Shown in pieces: positions 10,876 to 19,876 of a stretch of DNA of 64,000 bases (its first letter is position 1; each line of letters opens with the position of its first letter). Source of the stretch: Streptomyces albofaciens JCM 4342 (GTDB lineage Bacteria; Actinomycetota; Actinomycetes; Streptomycetales; Streptomycetaceae); the NCBI RefSeq assembly GCF_008634025.1, contig NZ_PDCM01000002.1, forward strand, positions 1,116,001 to 1,180,000, read 5' to 3'. The notes under the pieces were generated by a model that was given only the letters and a program-made list of their open reading frames with translations, ran no database searches and had not been told where the DNA came from. The translations under genes were made by a program, and so were the position numbers.

Positions 10876-11578
10876 AGCCTTAACCCTTCTTACCTGCCGG
10901 GCGTTGCTGAAACGCCGGCCCGGCGAGCATAACTGGCATGGCCAATGAGCTCGTTCGGGTCTTAGGAAGTGCAGCTACGCGCGCGGTGTCCTGGCGTGCA
11001 GGGCTTTCCTCTTGCCGGCCCGCTCAAGGCGGCCGATCCGGCAATCAAGCCGTTGACCAGCCGGCGCCTTTCGCCATTCAACCGATGTCGTGAACCGGCA
11101 GAAGAAGCACCGATGACACCTCAAGTTATCATCCATTGACGGGCGACCGGCAAAGCGGACTTACGAAAACATGTCCGCCGGCAGCGACTCACGTTATACA
11201 GCCGTGCCCAAATCCTGCCCTAACTCGCAGCGGCACCAGCAGCACGATCCCCCTGGTGGGAGGCGCGCGCGCCCTGCATCACCCTGCCGAACACCGCGGA
11301 ACGACTTTCGTCGGCGGACGGCGGCTTCGCCGCGAAGGCAGCCGGTCCCACCATCGACGGTTACGGCGTTGAGCGCCCGTCGAACCAGCATATCGGTCAG
11401 GCAAGTGCGTACTCAGCAGGCCCAGGGTTGTACGCCACACCACCGTCGTGCCCGATTTGTTATACAGTCACCCCGATTGCCTCGATGAAGCGCATGGGTG
11501 ATACATTCATCACTTCCTGTCGATTACATTCTTTCGCGGCCCGGCTTGTTGCCGCGGATTTCCCGTAAGGACTTTCCT
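10876..11578. other. intergenic region between the toxin gene and a secreted-protein gene
   Basis: About 700 bp with no convincing gene; short open frames here have irregular composition and no family match. It must hold the divergent promoters of the toxin (minus) and the secreted protein (plus). The nonamer GTTATACAG occurs twice (11193-11201 and 11459-11467) and contains a -10-like TATACA, but I see no matching -35. Confidence 0.5.
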
Positions 11579-12109
11579 GTGGTATTTCGCCCACGCAAGA
11601 CAACATTCATCGGCCTCCTTGGCGCCACCACAGCCCTCACAGGCGTCTGCGGCTTTGCTGTAGCCCAGGCCGCCCCGCAGCCGGCGGGCGAATCCGCGCA
11701 GCACATCGAAGACACCGCTCTTCCGCCGTTCGCCGTGGAGGACTTCGGCTACCCCGGCGCCGACAAGATTCTCCAGGAAAAGGGCCTCAAGCTCGTCAAG
11801 GGAGACGGTCACATAATCCTGGCGGACTGCAAGGACTCCCCCGACCTTGAAGTGATGGCGGACAAGAAGCAGAAGTGGCGCAACTACTGCTTCAAGGTGA
11901 CCGGAAAGAACGGCTACCTGACTCTTGAGGTACCCGAACTGATCGGAATCTGGGAGAACGAAGGGCACACCGCCAGCGCGAAGGTCACCTCTGAAGGCAA
12001 GACCCAGACCGTCGATCTGAAGAAGAACGACCTGACCGAACTCGGCAAGGGCAACCTGGGCACCGGCGCCAAAGCCGCAACCTTGATCGAGCTCCGCGTC
12101 AAGGGCTGA
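11579..12109 (+). CDS. small secreted protein of unknown function
   Basis: 176 residues from the GTG at 11579, chosen because AAGGA at 11567-11571 sits 7 bases upstream and the product then begins with a standard signal peptide (RPRKT, hydrophobic stretch, cleavage near AQA-AP). The open frame continues to an earlier ATG at 11498, which would bury the signal. The mature part is hydrophilic, Lys/Glu/Gly-rich, with two Cys (in ILADCKD and WRNYCFKV) that could form one disulfide. No family recognised. It precedes a secreted trypsin-like protein by about 150 bp. Confidence 0.7.
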   Translation: MVFRPRKTTFIGLLGATTALTGVCGFAVAQAAPQPAGESAQHIEDTALPPFAVEDFGYPGADKILQEKGLKLVKGDGHIILADCKDSPDLEVMADKKQKWRNYCFKVTGKNGYLTLEVPELIGIWENEGHTASAKVTSEGKTQTVDLKKNDLTELGKGNLGTGAKAATLIELRVKG

Positions 12110-12257
12110 TCGTTCCTTCTCCCCGCGCTGCCCCCGAACGGCGCACCGCTGATCCTTCCCCAGGCACGAAGTGCGTACAGGCACTGATGCCGCACTGCGA
12201 GCGCCCAAGGGGCCTCCGCCCCACTGTAATTACGTTTTTTCTGGAAGTAGCACTCAC

Positions 12258-13832
12258 ATGTTGCACAGACGCCCGCGATCAGCGCGGACAAGCGGGCTTC
12301 TCACCGCCGTCGTCGTCACCGGCGCACTGACCGCCGCCACCCCCGCCCAAGCCGTCACCGGCGGCGCCGCCGCGGACGAGGCGTACGCCTTCACCGCCAA
12401 GCTGGACATCGGCAACGGCACGCGCAGCTGCTCCGCGACGCTGGTCGACGCGCAGTGGCTGGCCACCGCCGCCAGTTGCTTCGCGGACAATCCGGCGCAG
12501 GGGCCGAAGGTTTCCGCGGGCGCGCCGAAGCTGAAGACCACCGCCACCATCGGCCGCACAGACCTGACGAAGGCCGGCGGCAGCGTCGCGGACGTCGTCG
12601 AGCTGGTTCCGCACGGTGACCGGGACCTGGTCATGGCCAAGCTGGCCAAGCCCGTGACCGGGATCGCCCCCGCCGCTGTCGGCACCACCGCCCCGCGTCA
12701 GGGTGAGGAGCTCACGGTCAGCGGTTACGGCCGTACCAAGGACCAGTGGGTTCCCGACCGCCTGCACAGCGCGAAGTTTTCGCTGCAGGCCGTGCAGGAC
12801 GGCTCGGCGAGCATCGCCGGTGCCTCGGACGGCGCCGCCGTCTGCGCCGGTGACACCGGCGGCCCGGTCCTCCGTGAGCACGAAGGCCGTTACGAGCTCG
12901 CCGGGGTCAGCAGCCGTTCGTGGCAGGGCGGTTGCTTCGGCCACGAGGACGAGAAGCGCAACGGCGCGGTCATCGCCCGTACCGACGACGTCGCCGGCTG
13001 GATTCAGCGGATCCGCCTGTCGACCCTGGTCCCGGACGTCACCTCGGTCCTGACCACGGCCGACTTCAACGGCGACGGCCGCACCGACGTCGCCGCCGTG
13101 ACCAAGGACGGCAACCTCCACACCTTCTACGGCCGCACCGACGGCACCTTCGAGTACGGCCGCCCACTGTGGGCGCAGGACGGCGGCTGGAAGGGCATCA
13201 CCAAGATCATCGGTGGTGACTTCAACGGCGACGGTCACGCCGACATCGCCGCCGTGTGGGGCAACGGCTCCCTGCGCTTCTACGCGGGCGACTCCAAGGG
13301 CACGCTGGCCCCGAACAAGCCGATGTGGGTGGACGAGAAGACCAACTGGAACGACATGCTCCAGCTCGTCCGCTTCAGGTCCGGCACCTCCGACCGCGAC
13401 GGCCTGCTCGCCGTGTGGGGCGGTGGTCCCAAGGGTGCCCTGTACGCCTACGACGCCGGCCCCAGCGGCGCGCTGAACGGCACGAAGCGCAACATGTGGC
13501 GGGACGCCAGCTGGCAGCACATGAAGAAGATCGCCACCGGTGACTTCAACGGCGACGGCCGCGACGACATCGTCTCCGTCACCAGCGTCGGCGGTCTGAC
13601 CCGCTACACCCGCTACGACAGCGCTGCCGGCGGCGGCCTGAGCGAGGGCGTGTCGATGTGGCACGACAACGGCTGGAGCGGCACCCAGATCCTGCTGGCC
13701 GGCGACTTCGACGGCGACGGCAACACCGACGTCGGCTCGCTGTGGAGCAACCAGCAGCGCTTCAACTTCTACAAGGGCGACGGCAAGGGGAACATCGCGA
13801 CCGGCACCCACGCCTGGCCGCGGGTTTCCTGA
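12258..13832 (+). CDS. secreted S1 trypsin-fold pseudoprotease with FG-GAP/VCBS repeats
   Basis: 524 residues with a signal peptide cleaved near PAQA-VTGG; the mature VTGG N-terminus resembles an activated trypsin. The S1 domain spans roughly 33-255. The His of TAAHC is replaced (TAASC, S73) and the Ser of GDSGGP is replaced (GDTGGP, T200), while the Asp region (RDLVMAKL) remains, so ordinary serine-protease activity is not expected. The C-terminal half has four FG-GAP calcium-binding loops of the form DFNGDGRTD at about residues 268, 317, 428 and 483, as in beta-propeller adhesins. A role in binding at the cell surface or in the medium is likely. The start is the ATG at 12258, with GGAAG upstream. 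Confidence 0.85.
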   Translation: MLHRRPRSARTSGLLTAVVVTGALTAATPAQAVTGGAAADEAYAFTAKLDIGNGTRSCSATLVDAQWLATAASCFADNPAQGPKVSAGAPKLKTTATIGRTDLTKAGGSVADVVELVPHGDRDLVMAKLAKPVTGIAPAAVGTTAPRQGEELTVSGYGRTKDQWVPDRLHSAKFSLQAVQDGSASIAGASDGAAVCAGDTGGPVLREHEGRYELAGVSSRSWQGGCFGHEDEKRNGAVIARTDDVAGWIQRIRLSTLVPDVTSVLTTADFNGDGRTDVAAVTKDGNLHTFYGRTDGTFEYGRPLWAQDGGWKGITKIIGGDFNGDGHADIAAVWGNGSLRFYAGDSKGTLAPNKPMWVDEKTNWNDMLQLVRFRSGTSDRDGLLAVWGGGPKGALYAYDAGPSGALNGTKRNMWRDASWQHMKKIATGDFNGDGRDDIVSVTSVGGLTRYTRYDSAAGGGLSEGVSMWHDNGWSGTQILLAGDFDGDGNTDVGSLWSNQQRFNFYKGDGKGNIATGTHAWPRVS

Positions 13833-13849
13833 CCTCCGACCGGTGATCA

Positions 13850-13884
13850 CTGGTGGCGTACGGTGGCGAGCCGTACGCCACCAG
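13850..13884. terminator. 14-bp perfect hairpin between convergent genes
   Basis: CTGGTGGCGTACGG, a 7-base loop, and the exact complement. It lies 18 bp past the stop of the trypsin-fold gene and 61 bp from the end of the convergent monooxygenase gene. Confidence 0.8.
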
Positions 13885-13944
13885 CGGTACCCATGTGACT
13901 TCCGCATCGCTCCACCCGGCCCATTGCCGTGACGGCGAACGCCC

Positions 13945-15120
13945 TCACCACTCGACGCGATAACCGGTCAGCCATTCATCCGCGCCGTCTCCCCCGCGTC
14001 CGACGCTGCGCGGCAGCATCACGTCGCGGACCAGTCGGCGTACCGCCCCGGGCGCCGAGCGGCGGGCCATCCGTGCGCTGTGTGCCACCACGCGCTCCAC
14101 GCGGGCGCGGCGGAGTTCCTCGTACGCGGCGAAGGCGCGCCGGGGTTCGTGCTGGTCGCGCAGGCACTTGGCCAGGACGATGCCGTCCTCGATGGCCATC
14201 GAGGCGCCCTGCGCGGCGTTGGGCGCGGCCGCGTGTGCCGCGTCGCCGATGATCACCATGGTGCCCGAGTACCACCTCGGGGTGACGGCCAGGTCGTAGG
14301 CGTGCGAGGCGATGAGGTGCTCGCCGGTGGCGCGGACGACGGCGGCGGCCGGGGTGCGGTCGTCGTCGAGGAGCGCGAGGAGCCGCTGTCGCCACTGGTC
14401 GGCGGTGACGGCGGCCAGGTCGCGGCGGGAGCGTTCGGGGCCCGGAACGTTGGCGAACCACCACACCTCGCCGTCCGGCGCCGCCGTGCAGCCGAAGAAG
14501 GCCCGCCGGCCGTAGATCATGGTGTAGGTGTCGGGCGCGGACGGCGGTTTGATGTCGCGGGTGTAGCCGCAGACGGTGTTCTGGCCGGTGTAGCGGGGGC
14601 GGGGCGCCGCCGGGTCGATCAGTTTGCGGACGACCGAGTGGATGCCGTCCGCGCCTATCAGGAGGTCGCCCTCGGCGCGGCTGCCGTCGGCGAAGGAGGC
14701 CACCACCCGGCGGTCGCTGACGGTCTCGGCGGCCACGAGCCGTTTCCCGTGCCGTACGGGAATGCCGCGCCGGCGCGCCTCCTCGTGCAGCACCCGGTAG
14801 AGGGTGGCGCGGGTGAGCGTACGCGGACCCAGGGCGGTCTCGTCGGCGGTGCCCGCCAGGGGCCGCTCGCCGAGCCGTTTGCCCGTACCGCTCAGGAACT
14901 CCACCCGCTCGGCGGGGAAGGAGTTGGCCAGGACCGGTCCGTGCGCGCCGATGACGCGCAGGGCTTCCAGCCCGTTGGCGAACACGACGAGAAACGCGCC
15001 CACATCGTCGGCACCGCTCTCGTACGCCTCGAAGACCTCCGCCTCGATCCCCGCCTGCTGCAGAGCCATCGCGGTCACCGCGCCCGCGATCCCGCCGCCG
15101 ATGATCAGCGCATTGGTCAT
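13945..15120 (-). CDS. FAD-dependent monooxygenase (PHBH-like, class A)
   Basis: 391 residues from the ATG at 15120 (GGGGGCG upstream). The N-terminal dinucleotide-binding fold is LIIGGGIAGAVTAMALQQAG; the mid-protein motif DLLIGADGIHSVVR is the DG motif of aromatic hydroxylases; the C-terminal GTMVIIGDAAHAAAPNAAQG is the GD motif binding the FAD ribityl chain. These three identify a single-component flavoprotein hydroxylase using NAD(P)H. It is downstream of, and on the same strand as, the CYP102 gene, but a strong hairpin lies between, so it is probably expressed separately. The substrate is unknown. Confidence 0.9.
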   Translation of the reverse strand: MTNALIIGGGIAGAVTAMALQQAGIEAEVFEAYESGADDVGAFLVVFANGLEALRVIGAHGPVLANSFPAERVEFLSGTGKRLGERPLAGTADETALGPRTLTRATLYRVLHEEARRRGIPVRHGKRLVAAETVSDRRVVASFADGSRAEGDLLIGADGIHSVVRKLIDPAAPRPRYTGQNTVCGYTRDIKPPSAPDTYTMIYGRRAFFGCTAAPDGEVWWFANVPGPERSRRDLAAVTADQWRQRLLALLDDDRTPAAAVVRATGEHLIASHAYDLAVTPRWYSGTMVIIGDAAHAAAPNAAQGASMAIEDGIVLAKCLRDQHEPRRAFAAYEELRRARVERVVAHSARMARRSAPGAVRRLVRDVMLPRSVGRGGDGADEWLTGYRVEW

Positions 15121-15270
15121 GGCGCCCCCAGGTGAATCGCCGTCCGGCGGTACGCGGAACCGCGCCGCCACCGTCCACGATGCCGCCGGGGCGGGGCGGA
15201 GAGCCAGACCCCGGGCGGGGGCCGGTGTGGGTGAGGACCGGTATGGGCCGGGGGCCGGTACGGGTGGGGC

Positions 15271-15306
15271 GCGGCTGCCCGGCAGGATCGCCTGCCGGGC
15301 AGCCGC
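15271..15306 (-). terminator. 16-bp perfect hairpin downstream of the CYP102 gene
   Basis: GCGGCTGCCCGGCAGG at 15271-15286, loop ATCG, and the exact complement at 15291-15306. It begins 25 bases past the P450 stop codon in the direction of transcription, and fits a terminator separating it from the monooxygenase gene. Confidence 0.8.
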
Positions 15307-15330
15307 TCGGGGCGCCGAGGCGCTGGCACC

Positions 15331-18300
15331 TCATCCCGTCACATAGACGTCCTCCACGTACCGCCCATCCGCGGTGAGTTCCTGCAGCCAGGCCTCGGCC
15401 TCCTCCTCCGTGGCACCTGTACGGGCCGCGTACAGCTCGCGGAAGGCGGCCCGTACACCGGGGGCCATGCGGTTGCCGTCACCGCAGACGTAGACCCGCG
15501 CGCCCGCGTCCAGCAGGGCGCCCACCTCGTCGGCCTCAGCGGCGATGCGGTGCTGGACGTAGCGGCAGCCGTCCACCGGGCGGGCGCTGAACGCGGGGCG
15601 CAGGGACACGGCCCCGGCCGCTTCGGCCGCCCGGAGCTCGTCGGCGTGGAGGTAGTCGGCGTCCGGCGCGTCGCAGCCGAAGTAGAGGAGGGCGGGCGCC
15701 GGTTCGCCGTCCGGTACGGCGGCCAGGCGGTCGGCGATCGCGCCCCGGAAGGGGGCCAGGCCGGTGCCGGCCGCGACCAGGATCACCGGGGCCGGGTCGG
15801 CCGGGTCGAGGCGGAAGGCCTCCCGGCAGGGCTGGACCCGGGCCGGCACCGTGTCGCCGGGCCGCAGTGCGTGCAGATGGCCGGAGCCGGTGCCGCCGGG
15901 GAGCAGCGAGACCATCAGGTCGGCGTGCCGGGGGTCGACGGCGGGCGAGGAGGAGAGGGAGTAGTGGCGGACGCGCAGGGCGGGGAACAGGTCGAGGAGG
16001 ACCGGCCAGGGCAGTGCGCCGCGCAGGGCCTGGTGCTCCTCGATGAGGTCGAGGGTGGTGCGCGGATCGTCGTCGGGGACGGCCTGGAGGGCGCTGCGCT
16101 CGGGCGGGCAGGGGTTGTGGTCGGCGAGCACCGCCCGCTGCGCGGCAGTGGGGCGGGCGGTCAGCTCCAGGTGGTGGGTGAGGAGCTGACGTACCGTGAG
16201 CGGACGGTCCACGGGGAGCGTGTCCCGGCCACCGCGCCCCGCGCCCGCGCGGATGTCGAGGACCGCTTCCAGCGATACGCCCAGCGCCTGCGCGGCGCGC
16301 TCGACGGCCGCCGCGCTGTTGGCGGGGAGTACGGCCAGGTGGTCGGCCGTACGGTACGTGACGCCCTCGGGGAGGGCGAGGCGCAGGAAGCGCTTGACGC
16401 GCGGGTGACCGGGGGCGGTGAGGTCGTACGCCTCGGTGACGGTCATCGGCTGGAGGCCGTGGCGGGCGGCGAGTGCGTCCAGGGGGCCGCCGGTGACCTC
16501 GCGGACGGTGTAGGACGTGTCCGTGGCGTCGGCCGCCGCGCTCGCGCCGATGGTCGCGGGGTCGCCGTAGCGTACGAGCAGTTCGGTGCGCAGCGCGGCC
16601 GTGAACGCCTGGACCGCGCCGTTCAGGTCGCCGGACGCGTCGGCCTCGCCGCGCGGGAGGAGCCGCTCGGCGCCGAGGGCGGCCAGGCGTTCGTCGAGCA
16701 GGGTCGGTACGCGCTGGTAGGTGGCGGCCCAGTTGCGGTCGCCGACGCCGAGGACGGCGTAGGGGACGCCCTCGGCCCGGGCTCCGTCGCCGGACAGCCA
16801 TGCGACGAAGCGCGCCGCGTCGTCGGTCGGCCGGCCGTTGTAGGAGGCGGTGACGATGACGACCGGGCGGTCCGTGGGGAGGGCGCCGGCCGCGGCGTCC
16901 AGCGGGGCGACCTCGGTGGTGAAGCCGAGGCCGGTGGCCTCGTCGGCGATGCGCTCGGCGAAGTCGCGGCAGGTGCCGTAGTTGGTGCCGTGGAGGAGCA
17001 GGAGGCCGGTGTCCTGGCGGGCGCGGGTGGGCAGGCCGTCGCCGGTGCCGGGCCGGGTGTCGTCCGGTTCCGGCGTCCCGCCGGGCAGTACGGCCAGGGC
17101 CGCGCGCAGGCCCGCGCGGTCGGCGGGGGTGCGCCGGGCGAGGGTGAGGGTGAAGCCGTCCGGCTTGAGGGTGAGGGTTTCCTTGACGGTCAGGCGGTAG
17201 TCGGAGTGGTCGATGAGGCGGTAGCGGTGCACCAGCATGGCGAGGAGCATGGTCGCCTCGTGCAGCGCGAACTGGCGGCCGATACAGGCCCGTTCTCCTG
17301 TGCCGAACGGCTTGTACGCGTGCGGGGAGCGGGCCGCCTCGGCCTCCGGCGCGAACCGCGTGGGGTCGAACAGCTCCGGGTTGTCGCCCCAGACCGGGTC
17401 GCGGTGCAGCATCGGCGTGAGGACGGTGACCAGCTGGCCCGCCTTCAGCGGGACGCGGCCGCCGAGCAGGGTGTCCGTACGGGCCTGGCGGGTGAAGGCG
17501 GCGGCGGTGGGCCACAGGCGCAGCGCCTCGTTGAGGACCTGGCGGGTGAACGGCAGCCGGCCGATGTCCTCGAAGGACGGGTCCGGGTCGGTCGCGTCGC
17601 CCCACAGCTCGTCCGCCTCGCGCTGTGCCATGCGCAGCGCAACCGGGTCCTTGAGCAGGTGGTACAGGGCGAAGGACAGCGCGCCGGAGGTCGTCTCGTG
17701 GCCCGCGATGAGGAAGGTGATGACCTGGTTGCGGATGTTGGCGAGGTCGAGCGTGGTGCCGTCGGCGGGGTGGGTGGCGCCGAGCATCAGGCCGAGGAGG
17801 TCGTCGCCCGCCGCCGCGTCCGGGGTGCCGCCCTCCCCCGTACGGGAGGCGATGACCTCGTCCACGACCGAGGCGAGGTAGTCCGCGTCGGCCCGGAAGG
17901 CGGCGTCCTGCTCGCGGTGGTCGCCGTCCGGCTTCCGGCCGAGGCGCTTCATGCTCCACTCCAGGCAGCGCACCATCGCCTCGACGAAGGGGTGCATGGT
18001 CGCGCGGGAGAAGGACTCGAAGTCGAAGCCGAAGCCCGCCAGGCCGATGGTGTCGAGCGTCATGCGGGTCATGTCGTCGGGGACGTCGACGGGTGTGCCG
18101 TCGGCCGCGCGCCGGTCCCAGCTGCCGATCACCCGGCGGGCGACCTTCAGCATCGCGGGGTGATACGTGCGCATCGAGCCGAGCGCGAAGGCCGGCATGA
18201 GGATGTCGTGTGCCTTGGCCCAGTTCGGTTCGTCGTTGTACGCGGTGAACAGGCCGTCGCCGGCGAACTCGCGGACGTTCTCCAGGGCGATCGAGACGCC

Positions 18301-18534
18301 CTTCGCGAAACGGTCCTCGTCGGCCAGTTCGGTGACCAGGTCGAGGGAGGAGACGAACAGCGCCTCGTGGCCGTGCAGCCGCCGCCGGTACACCGGGCCG
18401 TGCTCGCGGGCCAGGTCCATGGCCTGCTGGAGCGGGGTGCCGGTGAGACCGGTGGCCGACAGGTCGACGACCGGCACCTCCTCGGACGGGCGCACCGCGG
18501 CGCCGGCTGCTGCGAACGGGATCGTGTCGGTCAT
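15331..18534 (-). CDS. self-sufficient cytochrome P450-reductase fusion (CYP102 / P450 BM3 type)
   Basis: 1067 residues, the usual length of a BM3-type enzyme. The P450 domain (1-470) has the I-helix AGHETTSG near residue 280, NEALRLWP (ExxR), and the haem loop FGTGERACIGRQF with the Cys ligand at 417. The FMN flavodoxin domain starts near 505 (LLLLHGTNYGTCRDFAERIA). The FAD/NADPH reductase domain follows, with HYSLSSSP, VAAGTGLAPFRG and YVCGDGNRMAPGV near the end. It hydroxylates fatty acids or similar chains using NADPH without partner proteins; the exact substrate is not readable. It is divergent from a PAS-LuxR regulator across about 105 bp containing an inverted repeat. Confidence 0.95.
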   Translation of the reverse strand: MTDTIPFAAAGAAVRPSEEVPVVDLSATGLTGTPLQQAMDLAREHGPVYRRRLHGHEALFVSSLDLVTELADEDRFAKGVSIALENVREFAGDGLFTAYNDEPNWAKAHDILMPAFALGSMRTYHPAMLKVARRVIGSWDRRAADGTPVDVPDDMTRMTLDTIGLAGFGFDFESFSRATMHPFVEAMVRCLEWSMKRLGRKPDGDHREQDAAFRADADYLASVVDEVIASRTGEGGTPDAAAGDDLLGLMLGATHPADGTTLDLANIRNQVITFLIAGHETTSGALSFALYHLLKDPVALRMAQREADELWGDATDPDPSFEDIGRLPFTRQVLNEALRLWPTAAAFTRQARTDTLLGGRVPLKAGQLVTVLTPMLHRDPVWGDNPELFDPTRFAPEAEAARSPHAYKPFGTGERACIGRQFALHEATMLLAMLVHRYRLIDHSDYRLTVKETLTLKPDGFTLTLARRTPADRAGLRAALAVLPGGTPEPDDTRPGTGDGLPTRARQDTGLLLLHGTNYGTCRDFAERIADEATGLGFTTEVAPLDAAAGALPTDRPVVIVTASYNGRPTDDAARFVAWLSGDGARAEGVPYAVLGVGDRNWAATYQRVPTLLDERLAALGAERLLPRGEADASGDLNGAVQAFTAALRTELLVRYGDPATIGASAAADATDTSYTVREVTGGPLDALAARHGLQPMTVTEAYDLTAPGHPRVKRFLRLALPEGVTYRTADHLAVLPANSAAAVERAAQALGVSLEAVLDIRAGAGRGGRDTLPVDRPLTVRQLLTHHLELTARPTAAQRAVLADHNPCPPERSALQAVPDDDPRTTLDLIEEHQALRGALPWPVLLDLFPALRVRHYSLSSSPAVDPRHADLMVSLLPGGTGSGHLHALRPGDTVPARVQPCREAFRLDPADPAPVILVAAGTGLAPFRGAIADRLAAVPDGEPAPALLYFGCDAPDADYLHADELRAAEAAGAVSLRPAFSARPVDGCRYVQHRIAAEADEVGALLDAGARVYVCGDGNRMAPGVRAAFRELYAARTGATEEEAEAWLQELTADGRYVEDVYVTG

Positions 18535-18553
18535 GACTCAAGCGTGACCCGCT

Positions 18554-18595
18554 CCGGGTACCCTGCGACGCCGGGTAACTGCATGATTGTGCAGT
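18554..18595. promoter_or_regulatory. candidate operator between CYP102 and PAS-LuxR genes
   Basis: ACTGCA-6 bases-TGCAGT (18578-18595) is a perfect 6-bp inverted repeat. Next to it CCGGGTA occurs twice in direct orientation (18554-18560 and 18571-18577). Both lie in the short divergent promoter region, so they are good candidates for binding by the adjacent LuxR-type protein or another regulator. Not tested. Confidence 0.4.
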
Positions 18596-18639
18596 GGTTT
18601 TTCGCTGTCCGCTCTTGCGGCCGGACCGGAGAAGGGGCA

Positions 18640-19293
18640 ATGGACGACGCGACGGCGGACGGCTCGGCGGGCCCGTGGCGCAACTACTTCCTGATCCTGC
18701 TGGACCGCATCCCCGTGCCGATCGCGGTGTGCACGGCGCACGGCGAGGTGCTGATCGCCAATCCGGCGATGGCCGTCGAGTGGGGCGCGGCCCCGGGGCA
18801 GCTACGCGGCCGCAATCTGCTGGACCTCTTCCGGCCCCGCTCCCAGGCGCAGATAGACCGGGTGATCGACGCGGTGCGCCTGGGCCGCAGGTCCCGTTAC
18901 CCGGTCGAGGTGCGGTGGCGGGCCGGTACGGACGGCGTGGCGCGGGAGGGCGAGCTGACGGTCGATCCGGTCGGCGACCCGTCGGAGTCCCCGCCCGCCC
19001 TGCTGGCCCTGCTCCGTGTGCACGACGGCACGCCGCCCGCACCGGCCCCGGCGCGGGACGCGGCCAGCCCCGTGGAGACCCGTATCCTCGCGCTGGCCGC
19101 CTCCGGCGCCACCACCGCCGCCATCGGCAGCCACCTCGGCCTCACCGTCGACGGCGTCAACTACCACCTCACCCGTCTGGCCCGCCGCTGGCGCGTCCAG
19201 GGCCGTGCCGCGCTGGTGGCGAAGGCGTATGTGCTGGGTGTCCTGGCGGCGGGGGTGTGGCCGCCGGAACCGGCGGACGGCATGTCCGAGTGA
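18640..19293 (+). CDS. PAS-domain LuxR-family transcriptional regulator
   Basis: 217 residues. An N-terminal PAS domain (about 20-120; RIPVPIAVCTAHGEVLIANPA and GRNLLDLF) senses an unknown signal. A C-terminal LuxR-like helix-turn-helix (about 145-200; ILALAASGATTAAIGSHLG then VNYHLTRLARRW) binds DNA. The start is the ATG at 18640, 8 bases after GGAG. The divergent arrangement suggests it controls the CYP102 gene; a PAS domain could detect a hydrophobic ligand or redox state, which would suit induction of a fatty-acid hydroxylase, but that is inference. Confidence 0.85.
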   Translation: MDDATADGSAGPWRNYFLILLDRIPVPIAVCTAHGEVLIANPAMAVEWGAAPGQLRGRNLLDLFRPRSQAQIDRVIDAVRLGRRSRYPVEVRWRAGTDGVAREGELTVDPVGDPSESPPALLALLRVHDGTPPAPAPARDAASPVETRILALAASGATTAAIGSHLGLTVDGVNYHLTRLARRWRVQGRAALVAKAYVLGVLAAGVWPPEPADGMSE

Positions 19294-19300
19294 GCGGCCC

Positions 19301-19320
19301 GGCCGTGGACGGCCACGGCC
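19301..19320. terminator. short perfect hairpin after the PAS-LuxR gene
   Basis: GGCCGTGG, loop ACGG, CCACGGCC, starting 8 bases past the stop codon and between convergent genes. Confidence 0.6.
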
Positions 19321-19350
19321 GAGGCGCTACGGGAAGGCGTCGCCCGCCCT

Positions 19351-19524
19351 TCAGTTCCACCACTGGTCCATGAGGTCGCCCAGCCGTCTGCCGACCCACA
19401 TGCCGGCGCCCCACAAGAGGCCCAGGCCGAATTTGCCGACTCCTGCCCGGGCGATACGGGAATGTCCGCGCAGCCGGGGCCGTCTCCGGCCGGCGCCGCA
19501 TGTGCCCGCGAACTGCCGTCCCAT
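19351..19524 (-). CDS. 57-aa basic protein of unknown function
   Basis: A very small gene supported by a strong GGAGGA site (19531-19536) spaced properly before the ATG at 19524. The product is Arg-rich at its N-terminus (residues 12-26) and then has a Gly/Leu/Trp stretch (GVGKFGLGLLWGAGMWVG) that could be a short membrane-associated helix, ending DLMDQWWN. It is the last minus-strand gene downstream of the glgE-treS-maltokinase set. No family recognised. Confidence 0.55.
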   Translation of the reverse strand: MGRQFAGTCGAGRRRPRLRGHSRIARAGVGKFGLGLLWGAGMWVGRRLGDLMDQWWN

Positions 19525-19610
19525 GGTTTTTCCTCCGGTTGGCGCGTGGCGTTCGGACCGCAAGGGTGGTGCACCCGGCCCGGCGAGCTGTTCGTCGGCA
19601 CGGCCGGGCC

Positions 19611-19805
19611 TCAGGTGCCCGCCGTCGCGGTATGGGCGGCAGGGCGCGTTTGCGGGCCGGTGGAGAGGGCGTTGTCGCACGCCTGGAGGAGCAGGTACAT
19701 CAGGAGGCAGCCGACCACGAACATGACTTTGTGCCGGTTCGCCTCCCACCAGGTCTTCTGCTCCGGTTCGACTATTTCGTAGATCTTTCGGCGCTTGTCA
19801 CGCAC
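19611..19805 (-). CDS. 64-aa single-pass membrane protein of unknown function
   Basis: It begins at a GTG preceded by a purine-rich AAAGGCGGAA. A charged N-terminus (residues 1-26, rich in Lys, Arg, Glu) leads into one transmembrane helix (VMFVVGCLLMYLLLQA), then a polar tail. It is 71 bp after the maltokinase stop on the same strand, so it may share that transcript. No known family. Confidence is moderate because it is short. Confidence 0.5.
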   Translation of the reverse strand: MRDKRRKIYEIVEPEQKTWWEANRHKVMFVVGCLLMYLLLQACDNALSTGPQTRPAAHTATAGT

Positions 19806-19876
19806 GGCTGTTCCGCCTTTCCGAGGGTGAGCGTGCGGCCTGGTCATGTCGCCGGCGCGGCCTGCCGCCGGCCGGC

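Noticed and set aside
8494..10932. Long plus-strand frame opposite the toxin gene
   Set aside because: Antisense of Ala-rich coiled coil (gives Gly/Leu/Arg repeats); no start signal and no family.
11136..11488. Short open frames upstream of the small secreted protein
   Set aside because: Arg/Pro/Ser-rich translations, no ribosome-binding site, no similarity.
15550..18639. Long open frame on the plus strand running into the PAS-LuxR gene
   Set aside because: It is antisense to the CYP102 gene; only the part from the ATG at 18640, which has a ribosome-binding site, encodes recognisable domains.
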